From Deltaproteobacteria bacterium (GTDB lineage: Bacteria; Desulfobacterota; DSM-4660; Desulfatiglandales; Desulfatiglandaceae): DNA of 34,184 bases. The position numbers and the translations under genes were made by a program. Under the pieces are notes generated by a model that had not been told where the DNA came from, made no database searches, and saw nothing but the letters and a program-made list of their open reading frames with translations. The stretch spans positions 1 through 34,184 of the forward strand of contig QMLQ01000006.1 of assembly GCA_003646815.1 (NCBI GenBank). Direction: 5' to 3'. Of the stretch, positions 23,297-30,943 are shown in pieces; the first letter of the stretch is position 1; each line of letters starts with the position of its first letter.

Positions 23297-25213
23297 CTAG
23301 TGTTGAAAAAAGCGTGAAATATCATCCAGTTGATGGGTTACGGGTATTTCCGGAAGGCTCTCGAGAAAAAGCTTTCCATACCTGCTCTCAAGAATACGTT
23401 TATCCAGAATAGAAAGGACTCCCCTGTCGGTGGCCTTTCTGATTAGTCTGCCCAAGCCCTGTTTGAGTGAAATAATTGCTGAAGGGACCTGGTATTCAAA
23501 AAATGAATTGCCGCCCCGGGACTTGATGGAATCAATCCTTGCAGCCACCAGGGGATCACCGGGGGAATCAAAGGGGAGCTTATCGACAATGACACAGCTC
23601 AAGGCCTCGCCGGGAACATCAACGCCCTGCCAGAACGACCCTGTTGCCAGGAGCACGGAGTGGATATTTTCCCTGAATGCATCGAGGAGCAGGGACCGGG
23701 GCGCGTCTCCCTGGCGATGGAGTACATAGGGAATTTTGTCTTTAATGATGGTGTGAACTATGTTCAGATTGTGGTAGCTGGTGAAAAGGACCAGGGCTCT
23801 GCCCTTGGTCCTTTTCAGGATGGCAAGAATTCTTTTTGCGATGGCGGCCGGGAAATGAGGGGCAGAGGGGAGGGGCAGGTCTCCCGGTATATACAGAAAA
23901 ACCCGGCTCCTGAAATCAAAGTGGGATGGATAAATGCACTCAATAGTCTCGTCCAGGCCCAGGCGACCCTTGGCATATTCGAAGGTGTTATTGGTAGAGA
24001 GGGTGGCGGAGGTAAAGACAACAGTCTCCACCTGTTCGTACAGCAGATTCTTGAGTTTTTCCGAGATATCCAATGGCGATGTGTGGATTGTAAGGCCGGT
24101 CTTCCGCCGTTCGTACCAGGTAAGCCAATCAGGATCTCCCGGCTCAAGGATCATTGCGAATTGCTGATTCAGTTCCCGGGCCCTCATGGCATAAGGCTGC
24201 AGTTCTTTGAACGAGCTTTCATCCAGGTCTTTCGCGAGGGCAGTCAACAGTGTCTTTATTTCATTGCCCGGCCTTTCGCGCAATTCCTGGAGGACCAGGG
24301 CATCCATCCTTCCCCGGTCTTCACCGCTGTCAAACCTGAGCTTGAGGTGTTCGACCTGTGTTTTAAGCGCCGCCAGGCCGGCTTCAAAAGGTGCACGCTC
24401 CCCCCGAGGGATTGACTTCATTTCCTTTTCCAGATCACCGGCAAATTCAGAGAACTGGTTGGTGCTGATACTCTCTCCCAGGTAGTCGGTGGCGATTTCT
24501 TCCACATTGTGGGCCTCATCAAACACCGCTACCTGAAAGCGGGGAATCACTTCGCCAAAACCGGTTCTCTTTATCTTCAAATCTGCAAAAAAGAGGTGAT
24601 GATTGACAATGATGATTTTTGCCCTGGCTGCTTCACGGCGGAGCTTGTTATGAAAACAGTCCTCAAAATAGAGGCAGGTGGTCCCAAGGCACTGGTCGGA
24701 CGAACAGGAAAGGTCGTCCCAGAGCGAGGTATCATCCGCCAGCCAGGGAAGCTCGGCACGATCCCCGAACCTGGTTTCATTGATCCAGGCCTGTAAACGC
24801 TTTTTCAGGAGCTTTCCGCGGTTTTCCAGGAGGGAGTCCTGGGCAAAAAACTGATGATACCGGTGAAGGCAGAGGTAATTTTTCCTGCCCTTCATCATCA
24901 TGGCACTTGTTTTCAGACCGGTGGCGGTTTCCAGCAATGGTATATCCTTGAAATAGACCTGCTCCTGGAGGTTCTTTGTTCCTGTTGAAATGACCGCCTT
25001 TTTCCCGCACAGGATCAGGGGAACAAGATAACCGAAGGTTTTACCGGTCCCTGTGCCTGCTTCCACGAGCGCAGGTGTTTTGGTGAGAAGCGCCTGTTCG
25101 ATCTGCTGTGCCATTTCCAACTGGGAAGGGCGAAACTCGAATCCTTTGAGGGATCGGGCAAGGAGTCCGTCTGGCCCAAGGATGTCCTGGGTGGTGAGAA
25201 AGGTTTTCGTCAT
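23297..25213 (-). CDS. dinG: DinG/XPD-like iron-sulfur DNA helicase
   Basis: A 638-residue superfamily-2 helicase. Walker A is E-A-G-T-G-T-G-K-T (51-59) and the DEAH box is at 232-235. Cysteines 114, 175, 180 and 186 have the same relative spacing of the last three (5 and 6) as the [4Fe-4S] ligands of DinG. The C-terminal domain shows A-T-G-S-F-W-Q-G-V-D and the Q-G-L-G-R-L-I-R motif VI. It would unwind DNA 5' to 3' on damaged forks, D-loops or R-loops. The start is put at the ATG at 25213, where homologous sequence begins; an in-frame ATG at 25288 is possible but lacks a ribosome site. The gene stands alone on the minus strand. Confidence 0.87.
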   Translation of the reverse strand: MTKTFLTTQDILGPDGLLARSLKGFEFRPSQLEMAQQIEQALLTKTPALVEAGTGTGKTFGYLVPLILCGKKAVISTGTKNLQEQVYFKDIPLLETATGLKTSAMMMKGRKNYLCLHRYHQFFAQDSLLENRGKLLKKRLQAWINETRFGDRAELPWLADDTSLWDDLSCSSDQCLGTTCLYFEDCFHNKLRREAARAKIIIVNHHLFFADLKIKRTGFGEVIPRFQVAVFDEAHNVEEIATDYLGESISTNQFSEFAGDLEKEMKSIPRGERAPFEAGLAALKTQVEHLKLRFDSGEDRGRMDALVLQELRERPGNEIKTLLTALAKDLDESSFKELQPYAMRARELNQQFAMILEPGDPDWLTWYERRKTGLTIHTSPLDISEKLKNLLYEQVETVVFTSATLSTNNTFEYAKGRLGLDETIECIYPSHFDFRSRVFLYIPGDLPLPSAPHFPAAIAKRILAILKRTKGRALVLFTSYHNLNIVHTIIKDKIPYVLHRQGDAPRSLLLDAFRENIHSVLLATGSFWQGVDVPGEALSCVIVDKLPFDSPGDPLVAARIDSIKSRGGNSFFEYQVPSAIISLKQGLGRLIRKATDRGVLSILDKRILESRYGKLFLESLPEIPVTHQLDDISRFFQH

Positions 25214-25353
25214 GCCCAGAATATAGTTTTCAGAATGGATTTCGTCAACGTGGAAAAAACCGTTGATCCCGGCACGGCAATTATTCATAATAACTATCTG
25301 ATGAACACGTTTGTCTTCAGGAGGGGCACAAAAGTCCTTTTGGGATCACAGGT

Positions 25354-25539
25354 CATGTCAAATTCCAAAATCCCAATGTCAAATCAATGCCAAATATCAA
25401 AGGACCAAATGAAAGCGAGTTTCGTATTGCCGGGCGTTGCCCTTTTGCCCATTGCAGGAGTAGAGAGGTGAAGGAAATATTTTTTTATCATTGAGGCATT
25501 GGGATTTCATTTGTCATTTGAGCTTTGACATTTGTCATT
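25354..25539. repeat. 11-bp repeat words in two opposed blocks
   Basis: This lies in the roughly 400-bp gap between the dinG-like gene and the CBS gene. The left block has CAATGTCAAAT (25374-25384) directly followed by CAATGCCAAAT (25385-25395), with CATGTCAAAT at 25354-25363. The right block has CATTTGTCATT twice (25508-25518 and 25529-25539), the reverse-complement style of the same words; ATCCCAATG on the left faces CATTGGGAT on the right. About 100 bp separate the blocks. The arrangement suggests a decayed palindromic intergenic element. The remaining sequence of the gap has no gene I can support. Confidence 0.5.
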
Positions 25540-25552
25540 ACTGGTTTATCCC
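25525..25552 (+). promoter_or_regulatory. Possible sigma-70 promoter for the CBS-ACT gene
   Basis: TTGACA (25525-25530), 16 nt, TATCCC (25547-25552). The -35 box is perfect but the -10 box is weak, and the -35 lies inside the repeat words, so it may be chance. It would give a leader of roughly 50 nt before 25612. Confidence 0.25.
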
Positions 25553-25611
25553 ATGTAGGAATGGGTGTAGTAACTTTGTAAATCACTAAGAGAAAGAACG
25601 AGGACACAGCC

Positions 25612-26280
25612 ATGCAGGTCCAGAACTGGATGAGCAAAGACGTGGTGACAGTGGAAGAACAAACGCCCATCATCGACGTGATGCATCTCCTGGAAGAGCA
25701 TGATATACGGCATATTCCCGTGACCAGGGAGGGCAAATTGGTAGGCATGATTACGGACAGGGATGTAAAGGAGGCCTCGCCTTCCAAGACGACCAGCCTG
25801 AAGGCACAGGAGCTGTACTATCTGTTGGCGGAAATGAAGGCAAAAGATGCCATGAAGGCCGATCCCATCACCATATCACCTGATGAGACCATGGAAGTGG
25901 CTGCTGTCAAAATGCTGGAGTACAAGGTGACCGGGATACCGGTTGTTACGCAGACCGGCGACCTGATCGGCATCATTTCCCAGGGAGATGTGTTCAGGGT
26001 TCTTATTTCCATAACCGGGATTTACCAGGGAGGCGTCCAGTTTGCCTTTAACCTGGAGGACCGGAGCGGGACCATTAAGCAAGTGGCCAATGTCCTGAGA
26101 GAAGAAGACGCCCAGATCGTGAGCATCCTCAGCTGCATCGATACGGCGGATGAGGGATACCGTCACGTATTTTTCAGGATAAAGAAGATCCCGGAGGAAA
26201 AGCTGAAGCGCATGATCGCGCGCCTGGACCGGGACTTCATGCTGCTTTACGTGATTAAAGACCCCCTCCAGGAAATTTAG
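25612..26280 (+). CDS. CBS-pair and ACT-domain regulatory protein (AcuB-like)
   Basis: A 222-residue cytosolic protein. CBS 1 is at about 7-58 (W-M-S-K-D-V-V-T-V, R-H-I-P-V-T, G-M-I-T-D-R-D), CBS 2 at 78-131 (A-M-K-A-D-P-I-T-I, G-I-P-V-V, G-I-I-S-Q-G-D-V) and an ACT-like domain at about 140-215 (L-E-D-R-S-G-T-I-K-Q-V). CBS pairs bind adenine nucleotides and ACT domains bind amino acids, so it likely senses energy or amino-acid state. The overall order is that of AcuB-type proteins. CGAGGA precedes the ATG. It stands alone; its target is unknown. Confidence 0.87.
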   Translation: MQVQNWMSKDVVTVEEQTPIIDVMHLLEEHDIRHIPVTREGKLVGMITDRDVKEASPSKTTSLKAQELYYLLAEMKAKDAMKADPITISPDETMEVAAVKMLEYKVTGIPVVTQTGDLIGIISQGDVFRVLISITGIYQGGVQFAFNLEDRSGTIKQVANVLREEDAQIVSILSCIDTADEGYRHVFFRIKKIPEEKLKRMIARLDRDFMLLYVIKDPLQEI

Positions 26281-26292
26281 GGGAGGTCTTTA
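26259..26292 (+). terminator. Imperfect hairpin at the end of the CBS-ACT gene
   Basis: AGACCCCCTC (from 26259) can pair with GGGGAGGTCT (ending 26289) with one mismatch and one G-U pair, followed by TTTAT. It overlaps the stop codon. It could terminate the gene. Confidence 0.35.
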
Positions 26293-26333
26293 TCACGATT
26301 GGGAAGAGCGCACCATTTTCCTCCAACTTGCGC

Positions 26334-26801
26334 TTAGGGAAGGTTGAAGGACCACCCCAGTGCAAAGGATGGGTCCCCGATAAATCCGCTGATGTTAAAT
26401 TGAGGTTCCGGTGCCCAATATCTCACCGCCACGGGCCTTGAATGCGGCAACGGAGCCACAAGACATGCCGGCCTTCGCCGAGGAGCAACCCACCTGTTAT
26501 GTCTTGCCCAGTAGGCATGACGGTTATATCGCCGATACATTCGGACCAATGTTTCCCTTTCCCGCCAGGTCACATACCCGTCCGACCATGCCCTTCTTGT
26601 TGCATGCCTCATGTGGTTTTGCTCTCGCTGGAGGTGTCTGTATTCGCCTCGGGTGATTGTGCCGTTCCTGAACCCGCGATCAATACGCCTCTCGTGATTT
26701 CCGTAATATCTTCCAGGGCCTCCAAAGGCAAAACCGGGGAGCGCGGGAATCAGAAGTATGCCGGTCAGAAGAATTGGTAGTAGTAGATGTACCTTTTTCA
26801 T
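26334..26801 (-). CDS. Small exported basic protein, unknown function
   Basis: A 155-residue protein with an N-terminal signal peptide (about 1-27, L-P-G-F-A-F-G). The mature part is rich in Arg, His, Tyr and Trp. It holds a helix-rich motif, R-I-D-R-G-F-R-N-G-T-I-T-R-G-E-Y and D-G-Y-V-T-W-R-E-R-E, that occurs as two similar helical units ending Y-N-R-H-A-Y-W-A-R-H-N. From memory such Arg-rich units are common in uncharacterised exported proteins of proteobacteria. The start ATG at 26801 follows AAGGGGG; a GTG at 26804 is adjacent. It is separated from the small membrane gene by about 90 nt. Confidence 0.7.
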   Translation of the reverse strand: MKKVHLLLPILLTGILLIPALPGFAFGGPGRYYGNHERRIDRGFRNGTITRGEYRHLQREQNHMRHATRRAWSDGYVTWRERETLVRMYRRYNRHAYWARHNRWVAPRRRPACLVAPLPHSRPVAVRYWAPEPQFNISGFIGDPSFALGWSFNLP

Positions 26802-26890
26802 CACTTTTTCCCCCTTTCTTTCTTTTTGATTATTGAGACGTTAAGGGGGCAGAAAAAGTTTACAAAAGGATAGGCGGGGAAAACAGGGAA

Positions 26891-27148
26891 TCAGTCTTGG
26901 CTCCCTGCCTTTTGCCGGGAGCAGATGCCTCCAAGGAGCTGGCCGGCAAAAAAAGCGCCGATCAGGACCGGGAAGGTGATGAACCGCCACCCGAGTCCGG
27001 AAAAAATTCGCAAGGCAATGACCCCGGGGATAGGAGCGTGAACAGCGAGAAACCACGCGGGGGAAAATTTCCTCGTCCGCGCCCGCCAGAAGCCGAAGGG
27101 AAGATTCAAGAAAAGTACTGCGATTGCGATTATCCAGAGGTTATGCAC
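26891..27148 (-). CDS. Small integral membrane protein, unknown function
   Basis: An 85-residue protein if started at the GTG at 27148, which has AGGGAG upstream and lies 10 nt after the DDAH gene stop. An ATG at 27190 would overlap that gene and has no site. It has two to three hydrophobic segments (W-I-I-A-I-A-V-L-F-L, F-L-A-V-H-A-P-I-P-G, F-I-T-F-P-V-L-I-G-A-F-F-A-G) and a charged tail. No family recognised. It is probably co-transcribed with the DDAH gene. Confidence 0.65.
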   Translation of the reverse strand: MHNLWIIAIAVLFLNLPFGFWRARTRKFSPAWFLAVHAPIPGVIALRIFSGLGWRFITFPVLIGAFFAGQLLGGICSRQKAGSQD

Positions 27149-27158
27149 GGCAAGCTCC

Positions 27159-27917
27159 CTAAAACCTGAGTGACATGCAGGTGAGGCCACCGTCCATTTT
27201 TCGGGTCTCGCTCACATCCAGTTCAATGATTTCATAGCCTGCTTCATCCAGTTTCTTCCTCGTTTTTGGGAAACCGGCAGGCATGATGATAGTCCCGTTC
27301 AAAGCCAGGGTATTCGCGGCATACTCATCGCCGTCGTCCACCATGATCTTTTCATAGCCCTCCGGGAGAGAGAGGTCTGAAAATTCCCGGGTAACGAGGA
27401 TGGTATTGTTGCCGAGATAGTTGATGCTCGATTTGAGGTGCAGGCCTGCCTTCACCGGAACCGATGACCAGGTATTCCCGTATTTTTCCAGGATCCGGCC
27501 CAGTTGCTGTGCACCCTGCTTGTTTGTGCGATGTGATATGCCGATGAGAAAGTGGCCTTCCATGGCCAGGACATCTCCCCCGTCAACACTTCCCGGGGCA
27601 TGAATGCGTTCAACTCTCCGGTATTGGGCGAGGACCGGCTCAATGGTCTTTTCCTCTCCTCTCCTAGACCGGGCGCCGGGCCTGGTAATGACGGCCACGT
27701 CGGGCGTCACGATGGCGGTGTCCTCAACAAAATATGCGTCCGGATATCCTGGCAGAGGCTCCAGTTCAATGACGGCAAGGCCCAAGAGTGTCAGGGTGTT
27801 CACATAGGCCGTGTGCTGTTCTATCATCAACTGGTAATCAGGTGGGCCGAGTTTTGAACTGGTGAGGCCAGAGGCAAAATCGGTCCCCGGTTTCCTTGTT
27901 ATGGCATGCGTAAACAT
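27159..27917 (-). CDS. Dimethylarginine dimethylaminohydrolase-like amidinohydrolase (DDAH)
   Basis: A 252-residue guanidine-modifying enzyme of the DDAH/arginine deiminase superfamily. Catalytic parts are intact: D-A-Y-F-V-E-D (60-66), V-D-G-G-D (111-115), L-H-L-K-S-S with His160, and the end D-G-G-L-T-C-M-S-L-R-F with Cys247. Overall similarity is to DDAH, which converts N-omega-methylarginines to citrulline and methylamines; activity on arginine or another guanidine is possible. The ATG at 27917 is chosen by comparison with relatives beginning M-F-T-H-A; ATG 27920 and a TTG at 27932 are alternatives. It follows the VWA gene by about 45 nt and precedes a small membrane gene by 10 nt. Confidence 0.85.
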   Translation of the reverse strand: MFTHAITRKPGTDFASGLTSSKLGPPDYQLMIEQHTAYVNTLTLLGLAVIELEPLPGYPDAYFVEDTAIVTPDVAVITRPGARSRRGEEKTIEPVLAQYRRVERIHAPGSVDGGDVLAMEGHFLIGISHRTNKQGAQQLGRILEKYGNTWSSVPVKAGLHLKSSINYLGNNTILVTREFSDLSLPEGYEKIMVDDGDEYAANTLALNGTIIMPAGFPKTRKKLDEAGYEIIELDVSETRKMDGGLTCMSLRF

Positions 27918-27962
27918 CATTCCTTTCACCAAAATCCCTGGATCCTTTTCCTCTCCAATCCG

Positions 27963-29165
27963 TCAATTCAAGTGATTTTTCCCCATCATGTAGTTTACCG
28001 CCTTTTCCAGGCCGTCGATTGTCAACTCGAACATGGGAAAGATTTCACGGATCATCCCGATGGTCCGGGTATAGGGCCATTCCTGTTCCATCTTCGGGTT
28101 GAGCCAGATGGCAAAGGGGAACGTGGCGGCAATGAACCTCAACCGCTCATGGCTTGGCTTGTAGGTTCGCTCTTCAATATGGATGGAACCGTCGGTTGCC
28201 ATGAGCTCATAGGGAGCCATGCTGGCATCGCCCACGATAATGAACCGGGTCTCCGGGTCTAAACGCGCCAGGTCATCCACCTTGAAGGGTTTCCTGTAGC
28301 GGGCCGGATCTTCCCAGAGGTTGTCATAAATGGTATTGTGAAAGAAAAAGGTCCTGAGCTCCTTGAACTGCGCCCGGGCGTGATTGAAAAGGGTCTGCAC
28401 CAATTCCACATACGGGTCCATGGACCATCCGCCGTTGTCTATGGCAAGGATCACCTTGAGCCGGTCTTTCAGGCTCCGGTCAAAGATGATCTCTATTTCC
28501 CCGGCGTTTTTCATGGTGTGATAAATGGTTTCATCGATGTTGACCTGGTCTTTCGGCCCCACGGGAATCATATTCCTGAGGCGTTTCAGGGCCTCACCGA
28601 TCTGGGCCTGGGTGAGCGGCCCTTCCTGGGAATAATCCCGGTATCGCCGGTCCATGGCCACCTTCACGGCAGATTTGTTCCGGGATACTCCGCCGACCCG
28701 CATGCCCCCGGGATGGTACCCTGAATGCCCCACCGGAGATGTCCCCCCTGTGCCGATCCACTTGCTTCCGCCGTGGTGTTCACCTGTCTGTTCCTTGAGG
28801 CGGTCCAGGAAATATTGAAGCAGTTCTTCAGGGCTCAATTTGCTCAGGGATTTCTCGTCCACCCCCAGGGCTTCGGCCAACTCCTTAGGGTTTTTCAGCC
28901 ATTCATCCAGCAATGCCTGGGCCACGCGGGAGAGCTCGAATTCATCGGGTTCCTCCAGTTCCGCACCTTCGAAATGGTGGGCGAAGACCTGATCATAGAG
29001 GTCGAAATACCGTTCGCTCTTGACCAGGATGGAACGGGCAGCCGTGTAAAAATCATCAATAGAGGTGATGAGGCCCAGCTGAAGGGCCTTTTGCAGCCGC
29101 AAAAAAGACGTGGGAGAAACGGGGATACCCACTTGCTTCAAGAGATAAAAAAAATTGGTGAACAT
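27963..29165 (-). CDS. CoxE-like von Willebrand factor A-domain protein
   Basis: A 400-residue protein. The N-terminal half is helical and charged, with a Gly/His-rich linker at about 130-160. The VWA domain starts near 235. Its metal site reads I-D-N-G-G-W-S-M (242-249) instead of the canonical D-x-S-x-S, and a later acidic segment is V-G-D-A-S-M. This variant is common in the CoxE/YehP-like group. Such VWA proteins partner MoxR ATPases as chaperones that insert metal or assemble complexes. The MoxR gene lies 9 nt upstream on the same strand, which supports a pair. The client is unknown; no molybdenum hydroxylase is in the window. Confidence 0.85.
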   Translation of the reverse strand: MFTNFFYLLKQVGIPVSPTSFLRLQKALQLGLITSIDDFYTAARSILVKSERYFDLYDQVFAHHFEGAELEEPDEFELSRVAQALLDEWLKNPKELAEALGVDEKSLSKLSPEELLQYFLDRLKEQTGEHHGGSKWIGTGGTSPVGHSGYHPGGMRVGGVSRNKSAVKVAMDRRYRDYSQEGPLTQAQIGEALKRLRNMIPVGPKDQVNIDETIYHTMKNAGEIEIIFDRSLKDRLKVILAIDNGGWSMDPYVELVQTLFNHARAQFKELRTFFFHNTIYDNLWEDPARYRKPFKVDDLARLDPETRFIIVGDASMAPYELMATDGSIHIEERTYKPSHERLRFIAATFPFAIWLNPKMEQEWPYTRTIGMIREIFPMFELTIDGLEKAVNYMMGKNHLN

Positions 29166-29174
29166 ACCTTTTCC

Positions 29175-30026
29175 CTAGATCCTCATCCTGGAGACCGTCC
29201 CGCGGGCGATGGCATAGTCCGGGCTCTTCTTGAAAAGGACGCCAAGATAGGGAATGTCTCCCTTGACAAGGTCTTTTACCTTGAAATCCGGATCAGACTC
29301 CAGTGCCCGGATCCAATTGATGAGTTCCCTGGTCGCCGGCTTTTTCTCCACTCCCCGGAACTCCCTCATGCGGTAGAAGGCCTTCACGGAATTCTCGAGC
29401 AACTCTTTGCTGATGTCCGGAAAATGGACACTGACGATCTTTCGCATCATGTCCGGTTCCGGAAAGGCGATGTGGTGGAAGTTACACCGTCCCAGAAAAG
29501 GGTCTGACAGGTCCTTCTTGGCATTGGACGTGATGATAATCACCGGCCGGTGCTTGGCACGTATGGTCTTGTCGATCTCAATAATGTCAAACTCCATCTG
29601 GTCCAGGACGTCCAGCATATCGTCCTGGAAATCCGTGTCAGCCTTGTCAATTTCATCGATCAGCAGGACCACACGCTCATCCGCAACAAATGCCTGGCCG
29701 ATTTTTCCCATCTTGATGTATTCTTCTATGTTGCTCACATCCCTGCTCGAATCGCCAAACCTGCTGTCGTTGAGGCGGGTTAGCGTGTCGTACTGATAAA
29801 GCGCTTCCACCAGTTTCATGCTGGACTTGACGTTCAGGACGATGAGCCGCATGTTGAGTGCCTCGGCGATGGCGTGGGCGAGCATGGTCTTTCCGGTTCC
29901 CGGCTCACCTTTCAGGAGCAGCGGCATTTCCAGGGCCATGGAAATATTGACGATCTTTGCCAGTTCCTCGTCCAGGACGTATTTTGAGGCCCCAGTGAAC
30001 ATCCCATTTGTACTCTCTACCTTCAT
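29175..30026 (-). CDS. MoxR-family AAA+ ATPase
   Basis: A 283-residue AAA+ protein. Walker A is G-E-P-G-T-G-K-T (40-47) and Walker B V-V-L-L-I-D-E-I-D-K-A-D (119-130); sensor-1 sits in I-I-I-T-S-N-A, and the arginine finger region is near D-P-F-L-G-R-C. The start is placed at the ATG at 30026, with AAGGAG upstream; a longer frame to 30125 has no site. MoxR ATPases act with VWA partners to assemble or activate complexes. The VWA gene follows after 9 nt, and DDAH and two small genes follow that, so this is probably the first gene of the operon. Confidence 0.9.
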   Translation of the reverse strand: MKVESTNGMFTGASKYVLDEELAKIVNISMALEMPLLLKGEPGTGKTMLAHAIAEALNMRLIVLNVKSSMKLVEALYQYDTLTRLNDSRFGDSSRDVSNIEEYIKMGKIGQAFVADERVVLLIDEIDKADTDFQDDMLDVLDQMEFDIIEIDKTIRAKHRPVIIITSNAKKDLSDPFLGRCNFHHIAFPEPDMMRKIVSVHFPDISKELLENSVKAFYRMREFRGVEKKPATRELINWIRALESDPDFKVKDLVKGDIPYLGVLFKKSPDYAIARGTVSRMRI

Positions 30027-30231
30027 ACTTTTTCTCCTTCTCAAAGACGGTATTTTTTTCTGCAATGCGGACGTTGCTCTTACGGGAAGAGGGATTTCCC
30101 GGTCGCGACCCACTGTTGATTGCATTCTTCCATCAACAAAACATTAAGCTAACCATGATTCCGGTGCAGTCAAGATAAACCATTGGCCCCGGCGTGTCAA
30201 ATAGCCGGACATGGTTTGCTTGTGGTTTTCC

Positions 30232-30260
30232 TTGTCACCGTTCTCACCCTGTTTTATGGT
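30232..30260 (+). promoter_or_regulatory. Probable sigma-70 promoter for the gene at 30310
   Basis: TTGTCA (30232-30237), 17 nt, TATGGT (30255-30260). The -35 box matches 5 of 6 and the -10 box 4 of 6, at ideal spacing. It sits in the 283-bp divergent gap between moxR and this gene, giving a leader of about 43 nt. The rest of that gap has no gene. Confidence 0.4.
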
Positions 30261-30309
30261 ACCAGAGTTGTGATGGTCGTCCAAACGGCAAAACAGGGGG
30301 AGATATTGT

Positions 30310-30894
30310 ATGCCGCTCGCATTTAAATCCATCAACCACGGGACCGTTGCGTTCGGGTTTTTCAATATTGAATCCGACATGCTCCTGCTGGAGCACTACT
30401 TTTTCTTTGCCAGAGACTTTTGTGCGTGGATATCCGAACTGGCAGAGATACAGGATGCCTCGAAGCATGAGACACGCTGGCCTGTCTTTGATATACCCCT
30501 TCGAGAAAATATCGGGGATCTGATGGGGGCCATTCACGGGTTTCATTTCAGTGGTTTCATCGGGGAACTTTACAAAAGATATCCCTTTCCTGCAAATCAG
30601 GAGCATTTCAAACAGAACCCTGAAGGGTATAAGACCAGGCAAGCAGTAGAAACGCTCATAAAGGGTTACTCGGTCCAGAAAGATATTCCCGTGATCCTGA
30701 ACGTAAAAAGGGGGGAAGCGGCCGTTGGCGAATACCGGTTTAATCGAAAGGTGTTTCAGGACCTGCTCCTCTATGTATGGCAGGGTGGTTATCCCCGCTG
30801 GAAGGGGGATATGAGGCCGGAGTACGTAAGAAAAATGAAAGAAACCCTGGAAGCAAACCCTCACGGGCTCTTTGAAGGAATCTCTTTTCCCTGA
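30310..30894 (+). CDS. Protein of unknown function, 194 residues
   Basis: I do not recognise this protein. It is soluble, with no signal or membrane segment, and opens A-F-K-S-I-N-H-G-T-V-A-F-G-F-F-N-I-E, a pattern that looks conserved. It contains a run of aromatics (H-Y-F-F-F-A-R-D-F), a G-F-H-F-S-G-F-I-G-E motif, and a C-terminal W-Q-G-G-Y-P-R-W. GGGGGAG precedes the ATG. It is probably a single-gene unit with its own promoter at 30232, pointing away from moxR and converging on the acyl-CoA dehydrogenase gene. Confidence 0.7.
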   Translation: MPLAFKSINHGTVAFGFFNIESDMLLLEHYFFFARDFCAWISELAEIQDASKHETRWPVFDIPLRENIGDLMGAIHGFHFSGFIGELYKRYPFPANQEHFKQNPEGYKTRQAVETLIKGYSVQKDIPVILNVKRGEAAVGEYRFNRKVFQDLLLYVWQGGYPRWKGDMRPEYVRKMKETLEANPHGLFEGISFP

Positions 30895-30900
30895 AGGCCC

Positions 30901-30943
30901 AGCCCGAGTTTCTCACCCCTCTTCATCGCAAGAAATCCGGGCT
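30901..30943. terminator. Long inverted repeat between convergent genes
   Basis: AGCCCG...GTTTCT (30901-30913) can pair with AGAAAT...CGGGCT (30931-30943) with a small internal mismatch. It overlaps the stop codon of the acyl-CoA dehydrogenase gene. No T-run follows, so the call as terminator is weak. Confidence 0.35.

Noticed and set aside
23660-24415. 251-codon plus-strand frame antisense to the helicase gene
   Set aside because: Same reason; the minus-strand helicase motifs are complete.
25354-25539. Possible CRISPR array from repeated 11-bp words
   Set aside because: Units are adjacent or irregularly spaced, in both orientations, with no uniform spacers and no cas genes.
27560-27600. 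DDAH thought impaired because V-E-x-G-D of the Pseudomonas enzyme reads V-D-G-G-D
   Set aside because: Animal DDAH, from memory, also has Asp here (L-D-G-G-D), and His160 and Cys247 are intact.
28725-29507. 260-codon plus-strand frame antisense to the VWA/MoxR genes
   Set aside because: Spans two well-supported minus-strand genes and lacks any motif.
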